Of a DNA stretch of 5,445 nt, positions 1-5,445 are shown piece by piece. The position numbers and the translations under genes were made by a program. How positions within the stretch are numbered: the stretch's first letter is position 1; every line of letters starts with the position of its first letter. Origin of the DNA: Dehalococcoidia bacterium (GTDB taxonomy: Bacteria; Chloroflexota; Dehalococcoidia; Bin125); NCBI GenBank assembly GCA_007571275.1, contig RKRS01000149.1:1-5445 (forward strand), written 5' to 3'. A model generated the notes under the pieces. The model did not search any database, was not told the origin of the DNA, and was given only the letters and a program-made list of their open reading frames with translations.

Positions 1-237
1 ACCTTCGACATATACCTGCGATCCACGCTGCAGGTACTGTCCGGCGATCTCCGCCTGACGTCCCCAACAGACCACGCGCACCCACTCGGTCTCGTCACGC
101 TGTTCGCCGTCACGGGTCGTATAGCGACGATTGCAGGCGACGCTAAAGTTTGCCACCGCCGAGCCGTTGGCCGTGAACCGCATCTCCGGATCTCGGCCCA
201 GATTGCCGATGATCATGACTTTGTTGAGACTCGCCAT
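1..237 (-). CDS. ssb: Single-stranded DNA-binding protein SSB, C-terminus beyond the window
   Basis: Binds and protects single-stranded DNA during replication, repair and recombination in the cytoplasm. Seventy-nine N-terminal residues are visible and read as an OB fold. They open with MASLNKVMIIGNLGRDPEMR, the standard SSB first strand, followed by ANGSAVANFSVA. The segment TEWVRVVCWGRQAEIAGQYL carries Trp52 and Trp58, which align with the DNA-stacking Trp54 and Phe60 of E. coli SSB. QRGSQVYVEG then matches the conserved strand that follows. The rest of the OB fold, the linker and the acidic tail lie off the left edge. The ATG at 237 is chosen because the N-terminal strand starts there and a GAGGG ribosome-binding site sits 7 bases upstream. 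The gene follows rpsF by 30 bases, the common rpsF-ssb order, so co-transcription is likely. The family call is very secure. Confidence 0.97.
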   Translation of the reverse strand, partial: MASLNKVMIIGNLGRDPEMRFTANGSAVANFSVACNRRYTTRDGEQRDETEWVRVVCWGRQAEIAGQYLQRGSQVYVEG

Positions 238-244
238 CAGAACA

Positions 245-249
245 CCCTC
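245..249 (-). promoter_or_regulatory. Ribosome-binding site of ssb
   Basis: GAGGG on the minus strand, with a 7-base spacer to the ssb ATG at 237. It lies in the 30-base gap after rpsF and supports this start choice. Confidence 0.6.
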
Positions 250-267
250 GCGATCCTGAGGCGCAGG

Positions 268-561
268 CTAATGGTCTCGCCGAATGATCAGATGGCGCAG
301 CACCTGTTCGTCGATCAGCAGGGACTGCTCCAACTCGTCGCGCCTCGATTCCGAGTCGCCTTCATAATGAGCGATCAGGTAGTGACCCTCAAACGCCTGC
401 TTGATCGGGTAGGCCAGACGCCGCCGACCCCAGTCGATCACTTCAGTGACGTCATTGCCGTGTTCGGTCAACGTCCCGCGCAGATGCGCCATCCGCTCTT
501 CGACCTGCTCGCCCATGATGTCGGGATGCAGGACCACCATGATTTCGTATTCCGTCGCCAC
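268..561 (-). CDS. rpsF: 30S ribosomal protein S6
   Basis: Component of the small ribosomal subunit platform, where it pairs with S18 and contacts 16S rRNA. The 97 residues match the usual bacterial S6 length of roughly 95-100 without a long acidic tail. The first strand is YEIMVVLHPD (residues 5-14). The signature WGRRRLAYPIKQAFEGHYLI (residues 44-63) is the S6 hallmark, and DEQVLRHLIIRRD near the C-terminus is the last conserved strand. The start is GTG at 561, not ATG. It is preferred because a strong GGAGGAG lies 6 bases upstream and the next Met (residue 8) is inside the first strand. The gene sits 41 bases after glyA and 30 bases before ssb, consistent with one operon. The usual partner rpsR would be expected past ssb, outside the window. 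The identification is secure. Confidence 0.97.
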   Translation of the reverse strand: MATEYEIMVVLHPDIMGEQVEERMAHLRGTLTEHGNDVTEVIDWGRRRLAYPIKQAFEGHYLIAHYEGDSESRRDELEQSLLIDEQVLRHLIIRRDH

Positions 562-567
562 GTATCA

Positions 568-574
568 CTCCTCC
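568..574 (-). promoter_or_regulatory. Strong ribosome-binding site deciding the GTG start of rpsF
   Basis: GGAGGAG on the minus strand, 6 bases before the GTG at 561. It is the best Shine-Dalgarno match in the window and fixes the non-ATG start. A second GTG overlaps the end of this motif but is in another frame. Confidence 0.8.
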
Positions 575-602
575 GACCGGACACTGGGCCCGTGAACTGG
601 TG

Positions 603-1865
603 TTAGCTATGGATGCCGGGGATCGGGAACCCTGCCGCCAACTCGCGCACCTCGGCGCGAACGCGAGCCTGTTCCGCAGCATCATCGATGTTGTCGAGCA
701 CACGGCTGATCAACCTGGCGACCTGCCGCATCTCCGCTTCTCTCATGCCACGAGTGGTCAATGCCGGTGTCCCGATCCGAACCCCCGAAGTCACCGTCGG
801 ACGCCGCGTGTCATAGGGGATCGTGTTCTTGTTCACCGTGATCCCGGCGGCGTCGAGCGCCGCTTCCGCCGCCTTGCCGGTCAACTCCTTGACCCCGACA
901 TCCACCAACAGCAGATGATTGTCCGTGCCGCCGGAGACCAGGCGCCAGCCCTCCGACTGCAATCCATCAGCCAGCGCCTGCGCGTTGGCGACGATCTGCG
1001 CTGCGTAGTCCGCAAACTCAGGCGTCGCCGCCTCTTTCAGCGCGACCGCCTTGGCCGCGATCGTGTGCATATGCGGCCCACCCGAAGTGCCGGGGAAGAT
1101 CGCTCGATCAATCGCCCGCGCCATCTCTGAGTTCGTGAGGATCAGCGCCGAGCGCGGACCGCGCAGGGTCTTGTGCGTGGTCGTCGTCACCACCGGCGCA
1201 TATGGCAGCGGAGAGGGATGCACCCCCGCCGCGACCAGACCGGCCACGTGCGCCATATCGACCATCAGCACCGCCTCAACCGACTCGGCAATCTCGGCCG
1301 CTTTGGCAAAGTCGTAGATGCGCGGATAGGCCGTCGCGCCGACGACGATCACCTTCGGTCGGTGTTCCCGCGCCACCGCGGCCATCGCGTCGTAGTCGAT
1401 CCGTTCGGTCTCCTCATCGACTCCATAGGAAACGAACTCGAACCAGCGGCCCGAGATGTTGACCGGCAAGCCATGCGTCAGGTGACCGCCGTGATTCAGT
1501 TCCAGACCCATCGCTGTGTCGCCGGGTGAAAGCAGGGCGAAGTACGCCGCGATGTTCGCCTGCGTGCCCGAGTGGGCCTGCACATTGGCGTGATCGGCCC
1601 CGAATACCGACTTTGCCCGCTCGATCGCGAGCTCCTCGACCACGTCGACAAACTCGCAGCCGCCGTAGTAGCGCTTGCCGGGATAGCCCTCGGCGTACTT
1701 GTTGGTCAGCACCGAGCCCATCGCCGCTAGCACCGGCTCCGACGGGTAGTTCTCCGAGGCGATCAGCTCGAGTCCGTCTCGCTGCCTGCCCGCTTCTCGC
1801 TCGATTGCGGAGGCGATCTCCGCATCCACCGCGTCCAAGGCAGCCCCGGCCAACGTCAACGCCAT
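603..1865 (-). CDS. glyA: Serine hydroxymethyltransferase
   Basis: PLP-dependent cytoplasmic enzyme that interconverts serine plus tetrahydrofolate with glycine plus 5,10-methylenetetrahydrofolate, the main source of one-carbon units. The 420 residues match the usual bacterial GlyA length. Seen in order: GLELIASENYPS (31-42), LTNKYAEGYPGKRYYGG (53-69), the cofactor-ring motif VDMAHVAGL with Asp203 and His206, TTTTHKTLRGPR with Lys232 as the PLP Schiff-base lysine (E. coli Lys229), and GVRIGTPALTTRG with Arg363 as the substrate-carboxylate arginine. The usual bacterial QGGPLMH appears here as SGGPHMH (261-267), a variant rather than a defect. The ATG at 1865 is chosen because the conserved fold starts soon after; the frame is open to a GTG at 1934, but those extra 23 residues are not family-like. 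Only a weak GGGTG precedes the ATG. rpsF follows after 41 bases. Confidence 0.97.
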   Translation of the reverse strand: MALTLAGAALDAVDAEIASAIEREAGRQRDGLELIASENYPSEPVLAAMGSVLTNKYAEGYPGKRYYGGCEFVDVVEELAIERAKSVFGADHANVQAHSGTQANIAAYFALLSPGDTAMGLELNHGGHLTHGLPVNISGRWFEFVSYGVDEETERIDYDAMAAVAREHRPKVIVVGATAYPRIYDFAKAAEIAESVEAVLMVDMAHVAGLVAAGVHPSPLPYAPVVTTTTHKTLRGPRSALILTNSEMARAIDRAIFPGTSGGPHMHTIAAKAVALKEAATPEFADYAAQIVANAQALADGLQSEGWRLVSGGTDNHLLLVDVGVKELTGKAAEAALDAAGITVNKNTIPYDTRRPTVTSGVRIGTPALTTRGMREAEMRQVARLISRVLDNIDDAAEQARVRAEVRELAAGFPIPGIHS

Positions 1866-1978
1866 GTCACACCCATTCGCGTCATGGAGACCCAAATGCT
1901 CGGGTCGCCGCCAGTCAGACGACCGACAGCACACGAATCACAGTCTCGCTCAGCTTACACGTGGTCAAGACAGGCGAG

Positions 1979-3076
1979 TCAACCAGATAACTCTCGCCGC
2001 GACCATGCCTCGTCGATTGCAGCCAACAGACCGCCGGCCACCAGCGAGTGACCACCTGTTAACACTCGGTGTGGCGACAGGGCGGCAATCAACTCACGCA
2101 GCGGTCCGTCCGCAAGTTCATCCCAGCGGCCGAGATCGGCCCAGAATCGCTCGCTGTGGCTCGGATTCCAGCCGAGATGCGAGAAAAACGGGCGGGTATC
2201 CCAAATCATCGAGTCGGACATCTCGAGCAGCAAGGAGACAAACTGCTCACAACCAAGCGACTGATACGCCGTAGCCAACAATGATCGAGCTCGCTCGCCC
2301 CGAGCTCTCAAGCCGCGTTCCTCCGACAAGACCCGCACGCGGCAGGACGTATCGCGGTCGACCGCCGCCCAGTCCGCTCCGCTCACTCTGCCTGCGATCA
2401 TCAACTCGGCCTGGCGCATCGTCATGATCTCGAACACGTCTACGACCCGCGCCAGCGTCGGCGCCAGCAGCGGCCTCCAGGTCTCAAGGACCGCCGCCAG
2501 ACTGGAACCAATCTGCAACGACCCAAGCTCGGCGCACACCGCGAGCACCGCCAGATCAGTCGGTGTATCCAGGTCCAGTAGCGACCGAGCCGAGCGCTCG
2601 AACTGATCCACTGGTACTGAACCATCGTCGCGCACCAGCAGCGCGAAGCGATTGTCCAATTGCTCACCCTGGACGATCTCCAGGATCCGACCGTGGGGAA
2701 CGCCAATCCAGTCGCAGGAGAACATCCGGTTGGATACGGCCTTCCCGGTCTCAAGCGTTGCCAATACCCGAGCCCAGTCGTCGCTCGTCAGCGCCGGCAT
2801 CCCACTACCTGCGTAGCAGACGGGGCCGTCCGTATCTGAGGCAGCGGCGGAGACGATGTCGCCAATCGTCTGGTCTGGCGTGGTCCGTTCGACTTCCAGT
2901 CCCGCAATCGCGGTCGTGGAAAATACCCTGACCGCGCCAACGCCCGCCGTCAGCGCACGTTCGGCCGTGTCGCGGACAATCGCGACACGCGCCTCATTGA
3001 CCATACGCACGGCGTCAGACTCATCGCCGAACGGTCGATGGCACAGCCACAGCTCCGCCGCTTGCCGCGCTGCCAT
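1979..3076 (-). CDS. Uncharacterised protein with a nucleotidyltransferase-like N-terminal half, coupled to comF
   Basis: I do not recognise a named family with an assigned function. The product has 365 residues and no signal peptide or membrane segment. The N-terminal half has features of a GT-A/NTP-transferase fold: alternating strands and helices, the segment VCYAGSGMPALTSDDWARVL (86-105), then SNRMFSCDWIGVP (115-127), and LDLDTPTDLAVL (168-179), which resembles the DIDTPEDL motif near the end of MobA, CofC and GlmU type nucleotidyltransferases. The usual N-terminal nucleotide-binding loop (LAGGxSxRMG) is absent, so catalysis is doubtful. The second half is mostly helical, with SCRVRVLSEERGLRARGERA (244-263) and a terminal LTGGHSLVAGGL (339-350). 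The ATG at 3076 lies one base after the comF stop with GGAG just upstream, indicating translational coupling. The frame is open further upstream inside comF, but those residues are an arginine-rich shadow of comF. I recall similar hypothetical proteins in Chloroflexota, which I cannot verify here. Confidence 0.85.
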   Translation of the reverse strand: MAARQAAELWLCHRPFGDESDAVRMVNEARVAIVRDTAERALTAGVGAVRVFSTTAIAGLEVERTTPDQTIGDIVSAAASDTDGPVCYAGSGMPALTSDDWARVLATLETGKAVSNRMFSCDWIGVPHGRILEIVQGEQLDNRFALLVRDDGSVPVDQFERSARSLLDLDTPTDLAVLAVCAELGSLQIGSSLAAVLETWRPLLAPTLARVVDVFEIMTMRQAELMIAGRVSGADWAAVDRDTSCRVRVLSEERGLRARGERARSLLATAYQSLGCEQFVSLLLEMSDSMIWDTRPFFSHLGWNPSHSERFWADLGRWDELADGPLRELIAALSPHRVLTGGHSLVAGGLLAAIDEAWSRRELSG

Positions 3077-3077
3077 C

Positions 3078-3791
3078 TCACTCCGCTCGCGCCGCGGTCC
3101 AGGCGTCGACCACTGTGGCTCCTGCGGCCAGCAGTGTGCGCGCCGCCTCCGAGAGCGTCGCCATCGTCGTCGACACATCGTCGATCAACAAGACGCCGCG
3201 TCCCTCGACGCGAGACGCATCCGCGGCGAACGCCTCAGCCACGATACGTCGTCGCGCAGACCTCGACGGCGCCTGCGCCTGTCGCGGTCCCCACCAGCCA
3301 CGCCTGCGCAACGCGCCGCGATCCAGTCGCAATCCGCTCTGCTCCGACACCGCGCGCGCCAGATGTTCTGCCTGGTTTCCACCACGTCGTCGTTTGCGCA
3401 AGAACGGGATCGGAATCGGCGCGATCAGGTCGATGTCAGGCGCGGCACGAATCTCGCCTGACATTTCCACGAGCAACCGACCGACTTCGGACACACCGCG
3501 ATGCTTCAGCGCCAGGACCGCGCCCCGCGTCGGGCCATCGTAGACAAAGCCGGATCGCAACTCGCGAAGCGGCAACGGCTGCGACAGACAGTCAGCGCAG
3601 ACCAGCGCATCCGAGGGCAACCAACAATGGCGGCAGCGCTGACCATCCGCGCGTCGCATCAGCTCGCGACAGGAGCGACAGACAAGATCGCCGGCCGCGC
3701 TGCACGATACACAGTGAGGCGGCAGGGCTACCTCAATCAGGGTCTCAACCACATCCAACACCGACGACAACGGTCGATAGACTGAATTCAT
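3078..3791 (-). CDS. comF: ComF family protein: zinc-ribbon plus phosphoribosyltransferase fold
   Basis: ComF/GntX family member, linked in other bacteria to DNA uptake and processing of incoming single strands; the enzymatic substrate is not established. The 237-residue length is normal. The N-terminus has four CxxC pairs (Cys27/30, 38/41, 53/56, 65/68), expected to bind zinc. The phosphoribosyltransferase part runs from about residue 82: GFVYDGPTRGAVLALKHRG (81-99), LIAPIPIPFLRKRRRGGNQA (122-141, matching the family RGxNQAxxLA region), then the PRPP loop LLIDDVSTTMATLSEAA (201-217). Met210 replaces the glycine usual in the TTG of this loop. The ATG at 3791 is preferred: residues 18-26 (LIEVALPPH) already match the family start, and the frame's upstream extension to 3839 runs into the divergent moaDE coding region. 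No Shine-Dalgarno of normal spacing is visible, so a leaderless mRNA is possible. The next gene starts one base after its stop. Confidence 0.92.
   Translation of the reverse strand: MNSVYRPLSSVLDVVETLIEVALPPHCVSCSAAGDLVCRSCRELMRRADGQRCRHCWLPSDALVCADCLSQPLPLRELRSGFVYDGPTRGAVLALKHRGVSEVGRLLVEMSGEIRAAPDIDLIAPIPIPFLRKRRRGGNQAEHLARAVSEQSGLRLDRGALRRRGWWGPRQAQAPSRSARRRIVAEAFAADASRVEGRGVLLIDDVSTTMATLSEAARTLLAAGATVVDAWTAARAE
3080..3084 (-). promoter_or_regulatory. Ribosome-binding site of the gene behind comF
   Basis: GGAGT on the minus strand lies inside the last codons of comF, just upstream of the ATG at 3076. The comF TGA, one G and the ATG follow directly (TGAGATG), an arrangement typical of termination-reinitiation coupling. 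Confidence 0.6.
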
Positions 3792-3804
3792 GCGCCTCAC
3801 AGTA
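3778..3804. promoter_or_regulatory. Divergent start site with overlapping ATGs and paired -10-like hexamers
   Basis: The ATG of moaDE (plus strand, 3790-3792) and the ATG of comF (minus strand, 3791-3789) share a single CATG. On the plus strand TAGACT (3778-3783) is followed by 6 bases and then ATG. On the minus strand TACTGT (3804-3799) is followed by 7 bases and then ATG. Both fit the TANNNT -10 pattern at the spacing that places the transcription start at or next to the start codon, as in leaderless genes of Deinococcus and actinobacteria. I see no convincing -35 on either side, so the promoter call is an inference. Confidence 0.4.
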
Positions 3805-4503
3805 CAACTCTTCGCCAACCTCGCCGAGACCTGCGGCATGCGTCAGGTCGAGCTTTGCAATCTACCTCAGCCACTTACGGCTGAGCTGGTTATGGACGCC
3901 TTCGTCAACCGCTTCCCCCAATTGGATCCGATGCGCGATTCGATCATGTTCGCCGTCAACGCCGAGTATGTTTCCGCCGACCATCCGGTCAAACCCTGCG
4001 ACGAGGTCGCGCTGATCCCGCCGGTCAGCGGCGGCGCTGATGATGGTGGGGCGGACGAGTTCTTCAAGATCACGCAAGACGCGCTCGACCCGACCGCCCT
4101 GCACAATCTCGTTCTCTCATCGCAGGCCGGCGCGGTCTCGCTCTTCGTCGGCGTCGTCCGCGACAACAACCTGGGGCGTGACGTCAACTATCTCGAGTAC
4201 GACGCCTATCCGGCCATGGCGACGCGAATCATGCGCCAAATCGCTGCAGAAATCCGCGCGCGCTGGGACGTCCTCGACATCGCTATGCATCACCGCATCG
4301 GTCGTCTCGAGATTGGCGAAGCCTCGGTCGCGGTCGCGGTCGCCTCGGCCCACCGCGTCGAGGGCATCGAGGCCTGCCACTACGGTATCGACCGGCTCAA
4401 GGCCATTGTTCCGATCTGGAAGAAAGAGGTCTGGGCCGACGGCGAGGCATGGATCGAAGGCTCGCTTACCCCCGCCGCTGAGATCGACGCCGCGTCCGAC
4501 TGA
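3790..4503 (+). CDS. moaDE: Fused molybdopterin synthase, MoaD small subunit plus MoaE large subunit
   Basis: Molybdenum cofactor biosynthesis: molybdopterin synthase puts two sulfurs on cyclic pyranopterin monophosphate, with the MoaD C-terminal glycine thiocarboxylate as sulfur donor and MoaE as the catalytic subunit. The chain has 237 residues. Residues 1-82 are a MoaD ubiquitin-like fold, MRLTVQLFANLAE to EVALIPPVSGG, with the terminal Gly81-Gly82 kept. A short acidic linker (ADDGGADE) leads into MoaE at about residue 90. MoaE motifs are FVGVVRDNN (Arg124, E. coli Arg39), SAHR (His188-Arg189, E. coli His103-Arg104), and DRLKAIVPIWKKE with Lys204 and Lys211 (E. coli Lys119 and Lys126), so every catalytic residue I can align is present. 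The ATG at 3790 fits the MoaD start; no Shine-Dalgarno precedes it. A fused MoaD-MoaE is known as mycobacterial MoaX, which is cleaved after the GG to become active. The 3' end overlaps the next gene by 38 bases. Confidence 0.95.
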   Translation: MRLTVQLFANLAETCGMRQVELCNLPQPLTAELVMDAFVNRFPQLDPMRDSIMFAVNAEYVSADHPVKPCDEVALIPPVSGGADDGGADEFFKITQDALDPTALHNLVLSSQAGAVSLFVGVVRDNNLGRDVNYLEYDAYPAMATRIMRQIAAEIRARWDVLDIAMHHRIGRLEIGEASVAVAVASAHRVEGIEACHYGIDRLKAIVPIWKKEVWADGEAWIEGSLTPAAEIDAASD

Positions 4504-5445
4504 TCGCGCGCGCCGGCTGGTCCGTGCGATAATCCTTCGCCTTCACGTGCAACGCCACACCACGCTGACTATCGAGCAGGCGTGAAGCCAATCGCGGATC
4601 CAGATCGTCGGGTAACACATTCATCGTGATCAGCGTCGGAGCGCTGCGCAGATACCTGGACGCACAGAGCTGATAGAGCTTCTCACTCGCCCATTCCGTC
4701 GACTGATGCGCCCCCAGATCATCCAGGATCAGCAGATCGACCTCCTTCAGTGAGCGGAAGATTGACTCGAACGACGCTTCGCCGTCGTCGCGGTACGACG
4801 CCCGCAGGACATCGAGCAACTCGGGCACGACCGCGAAACAGACGCGGTCGCCGGCCGCCAGGCGTTCGTTGGCTGCTGCCGCCGCCAGATGCGTCTTGCC
4901 CACGCCCGTGCCGCCGAACAGCGTCAACCAACCACCAGGTTGGGTCGCCCATTCCTTCACCGTGGATTTCACCGACGACAGATTTTCAGCATCGGCGCTA
5001 CCGCCCAACCCCTGCTCTCGAAATCCGTCAAATGTGAATTGGGACAGTACCGATTCCGCCATGCCGCCAAACTCGCGATAGCGTCCACTGGCCAGCGCCC
5101 CACCCAGGACCAGATGTTCCAGCGACGCCGTCAGGAACGGTTGCAATCCGATCGGCGCCAGGTCCAGCGTCTCCGAGACCAACACCGTCCGACGCCCACT
5201 GTTGCGTCGATGGTTCAGCAATTGAAAGAGCTTCTCCCGAGCCCAGTCGGTCGGCGAGATGCAATCGAGGTCATCCAGGATCAGAAACGGCGCATCGCGG
5301 ACGTGTTCGAACAGCAGCGCATACGAGAAGTCGCCGCCGCTCGGAGCGTTCATCGCCGAGCGCAATCGGTCGAGCAGATCAGCGGTGACGAAATAGAGCG
5401 CCGAGCGTCCATCGGCGATCCGACGATTGGCCATCTCCGCCGACA
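4466..5445 (-). CDS. Tandem AAA+ ATPase, DnaC/IstB/DnaA-like, N-terminus beyond the window
   Basis: Cytoplasmic AAA+ ATPase of the DnaC/DnaI/IstB helicase-loader type, with 326 codons visible. The frame stays open to the right edge (SAE before the first Met). AEMANRRIADGRSALYFVTA aligns with the helix and strand just after a Walker A, so the true start and the first P-loop lie outside. Numbered from the Met at 5434, module 1 has Walker B FLILDDLD (50-57) but VLVSET where sensor-1 Asn is expected, and no arginine after LAPIGLQPFLTASLEHL. Module 2 (about 134-312) begins FTFDGFREQGLG and has Walker A GGTGVGKTH (174-182, Lys180), Walker B LLILDDLG (234-241), sensor-1 TLITMN (Asn272) and DPRLASRL with Arg281 and Arg285. 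A basic tail (RTRRRSQRRG) ends the protein. A helicase-loading or replication-initiation role is inference from family; a transposon IstB is less likely since no transposase is adjacent. Confidence 0.88.
   Translation of the reverse strand, partial: SAEMANRRIADGRSALYFVTADLLDRLRSAMNAPSGGDFSYALLFEHVRDAPFLILDDLDCISPTDWAREKLFQLLNHRRNSGRRTVLVSETLDLAPIGLQPFLTASLEHLVLGGALASGRYREFGGMAESVLSQFTFDGFREQGLGGSADAENLSSVKSTVKEWATQPGGWLTLFGGTGVGKTHLAAAAANERLAAGDRVCFAVVPELLDVLRASYRDDGEASFESIFRSLKEVDLLILDDLGAHQSTEWASEKLYQLCASRYLRSAPTLITMNVLPDDLDPRLASRLLDSQRGVALHVKAKDYRTDQPARAISRTRRRSQRRG

Noticed and set aside
271..606. Plus-strand frame of 111 codons opposite rpsF
   Set aside because: It exactly shadows the S6 gene on the other strand, and no ribosome-binding site or motif supports it.
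600..1130. Plus-strand open frame of 176 codons opposite glyA
   Set aside because: It is antisense to the highly conserved C-terminal half of glyA and its product is arginine-rich and family-less, so it is a shadow frame.
1940..1968. Possible sigma-70 promoter for glyA: TTGACC at 1968-1963 on the minus strand with a hexamer 17 bases on
   Set aside because: The -35 is good, but the hexamer at correct spacing (GACTGT) matches TATAAT at only two positions, and no better -10 is near. It is too weak to annotate.
1971..1999. Possible terminator after the comF-coupled gene (CTCGC/GCGAG pairing near its stop)
   Set aside because: The stem is only 5 base pairs, the loop exceeds 20 bases and there is no U-tract.
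3038..4015. Long plus-strand open frame of 325 codons across comF and the start of moaDE
   Set aside because: The product is low-complexity Arg/Ser/Pro/Thr-rich with no recognisable motif, and it lies antisense to comF with its clear zinc-ribbon and PRPP motifs. It is a GC-rich shadow frame.
4040..4585. Plus-strand frame of 181 codons overlapping the MoaE part of moaDE
   Set aside because: It is a +1 shadow of moaDE with Ser/Arg-rich composition. The MoaE frame carries all catalytic residues.
4466..5445. IstB helper ATPase of an IS21-type insertion sequence
   Set aside because: No IstA transposase, terminal inverted repeat or target duplication is visible, and the tandem-module layout is not typical of IstB. 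The absence of istA beyond the right edge cannot be checked from this window.

Overview
The window is gene-dense, GC-rich bacterial chromosome with almost no intergenic space. I see seven protein-coding genes: five complete, and one cut at each window edge. There are no RNA genes, mobile elements, repeats or CRISPR arrays. The organism is probably a Chloroflexota bacterium (Thermomicrobia-like). That rests on protein resemblance and gene layout (a ComF gene coupled to an unusual uncharacterised protein, a fused MoaD-MoaE, and glyA-rpsF-ssb) and is an inference; a Deinococcota or actinobacterial relative is not excluded by the sequence alone.

Layout, left to right. The first 3.8 kb is read leftward. 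In transcription order it holds comF, an uncharacterised 365-residue gene one base behind it, a 113-base gap, glyA (serine hydroxymethyltransferase), rpsF (ribosomal protein S6) and ssb (single-strand DNA-binding protein, cut at position 1). The glyA-rpsF-ssb gaps are 41 and 30 bases, so these three probably form a translation/replication housekeeping operon; rpsR (S18) is the usual next gene and would lie off the left edge. comF and its partner look translationally coupled.

At about 3790 the direction switches. A fused molybdopterin synthase (MoaD plus MoaE in one chain) is read rightward, and its ATG overlaps the comF ATG on the opposite strand within a single CATG. Neither gene has room for a normal leader, and each has a TANNNT-type -10-like hexamer 6-7 bases before its ATG, which suggests divergent leaderless transcripts.

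The last kilobase is a leftward gene, open at the right edge, for a protein with two tandem DnaC/IstB-like AAA+ modules. The second has its ATPase motifs intact. The first keeps Walker B but has lost the sensor-1 and arginine-finger residues. Its 3' end overlaps the moaDE 3' end tail to tail by 38 bases.

The points most worth a second look are the double AAA+ protein with one degenerate module, the shared divergent start site, the fused MoaD-MoaE that keeps an internal Gly-Gly, and the unknown gene coupled to comF.
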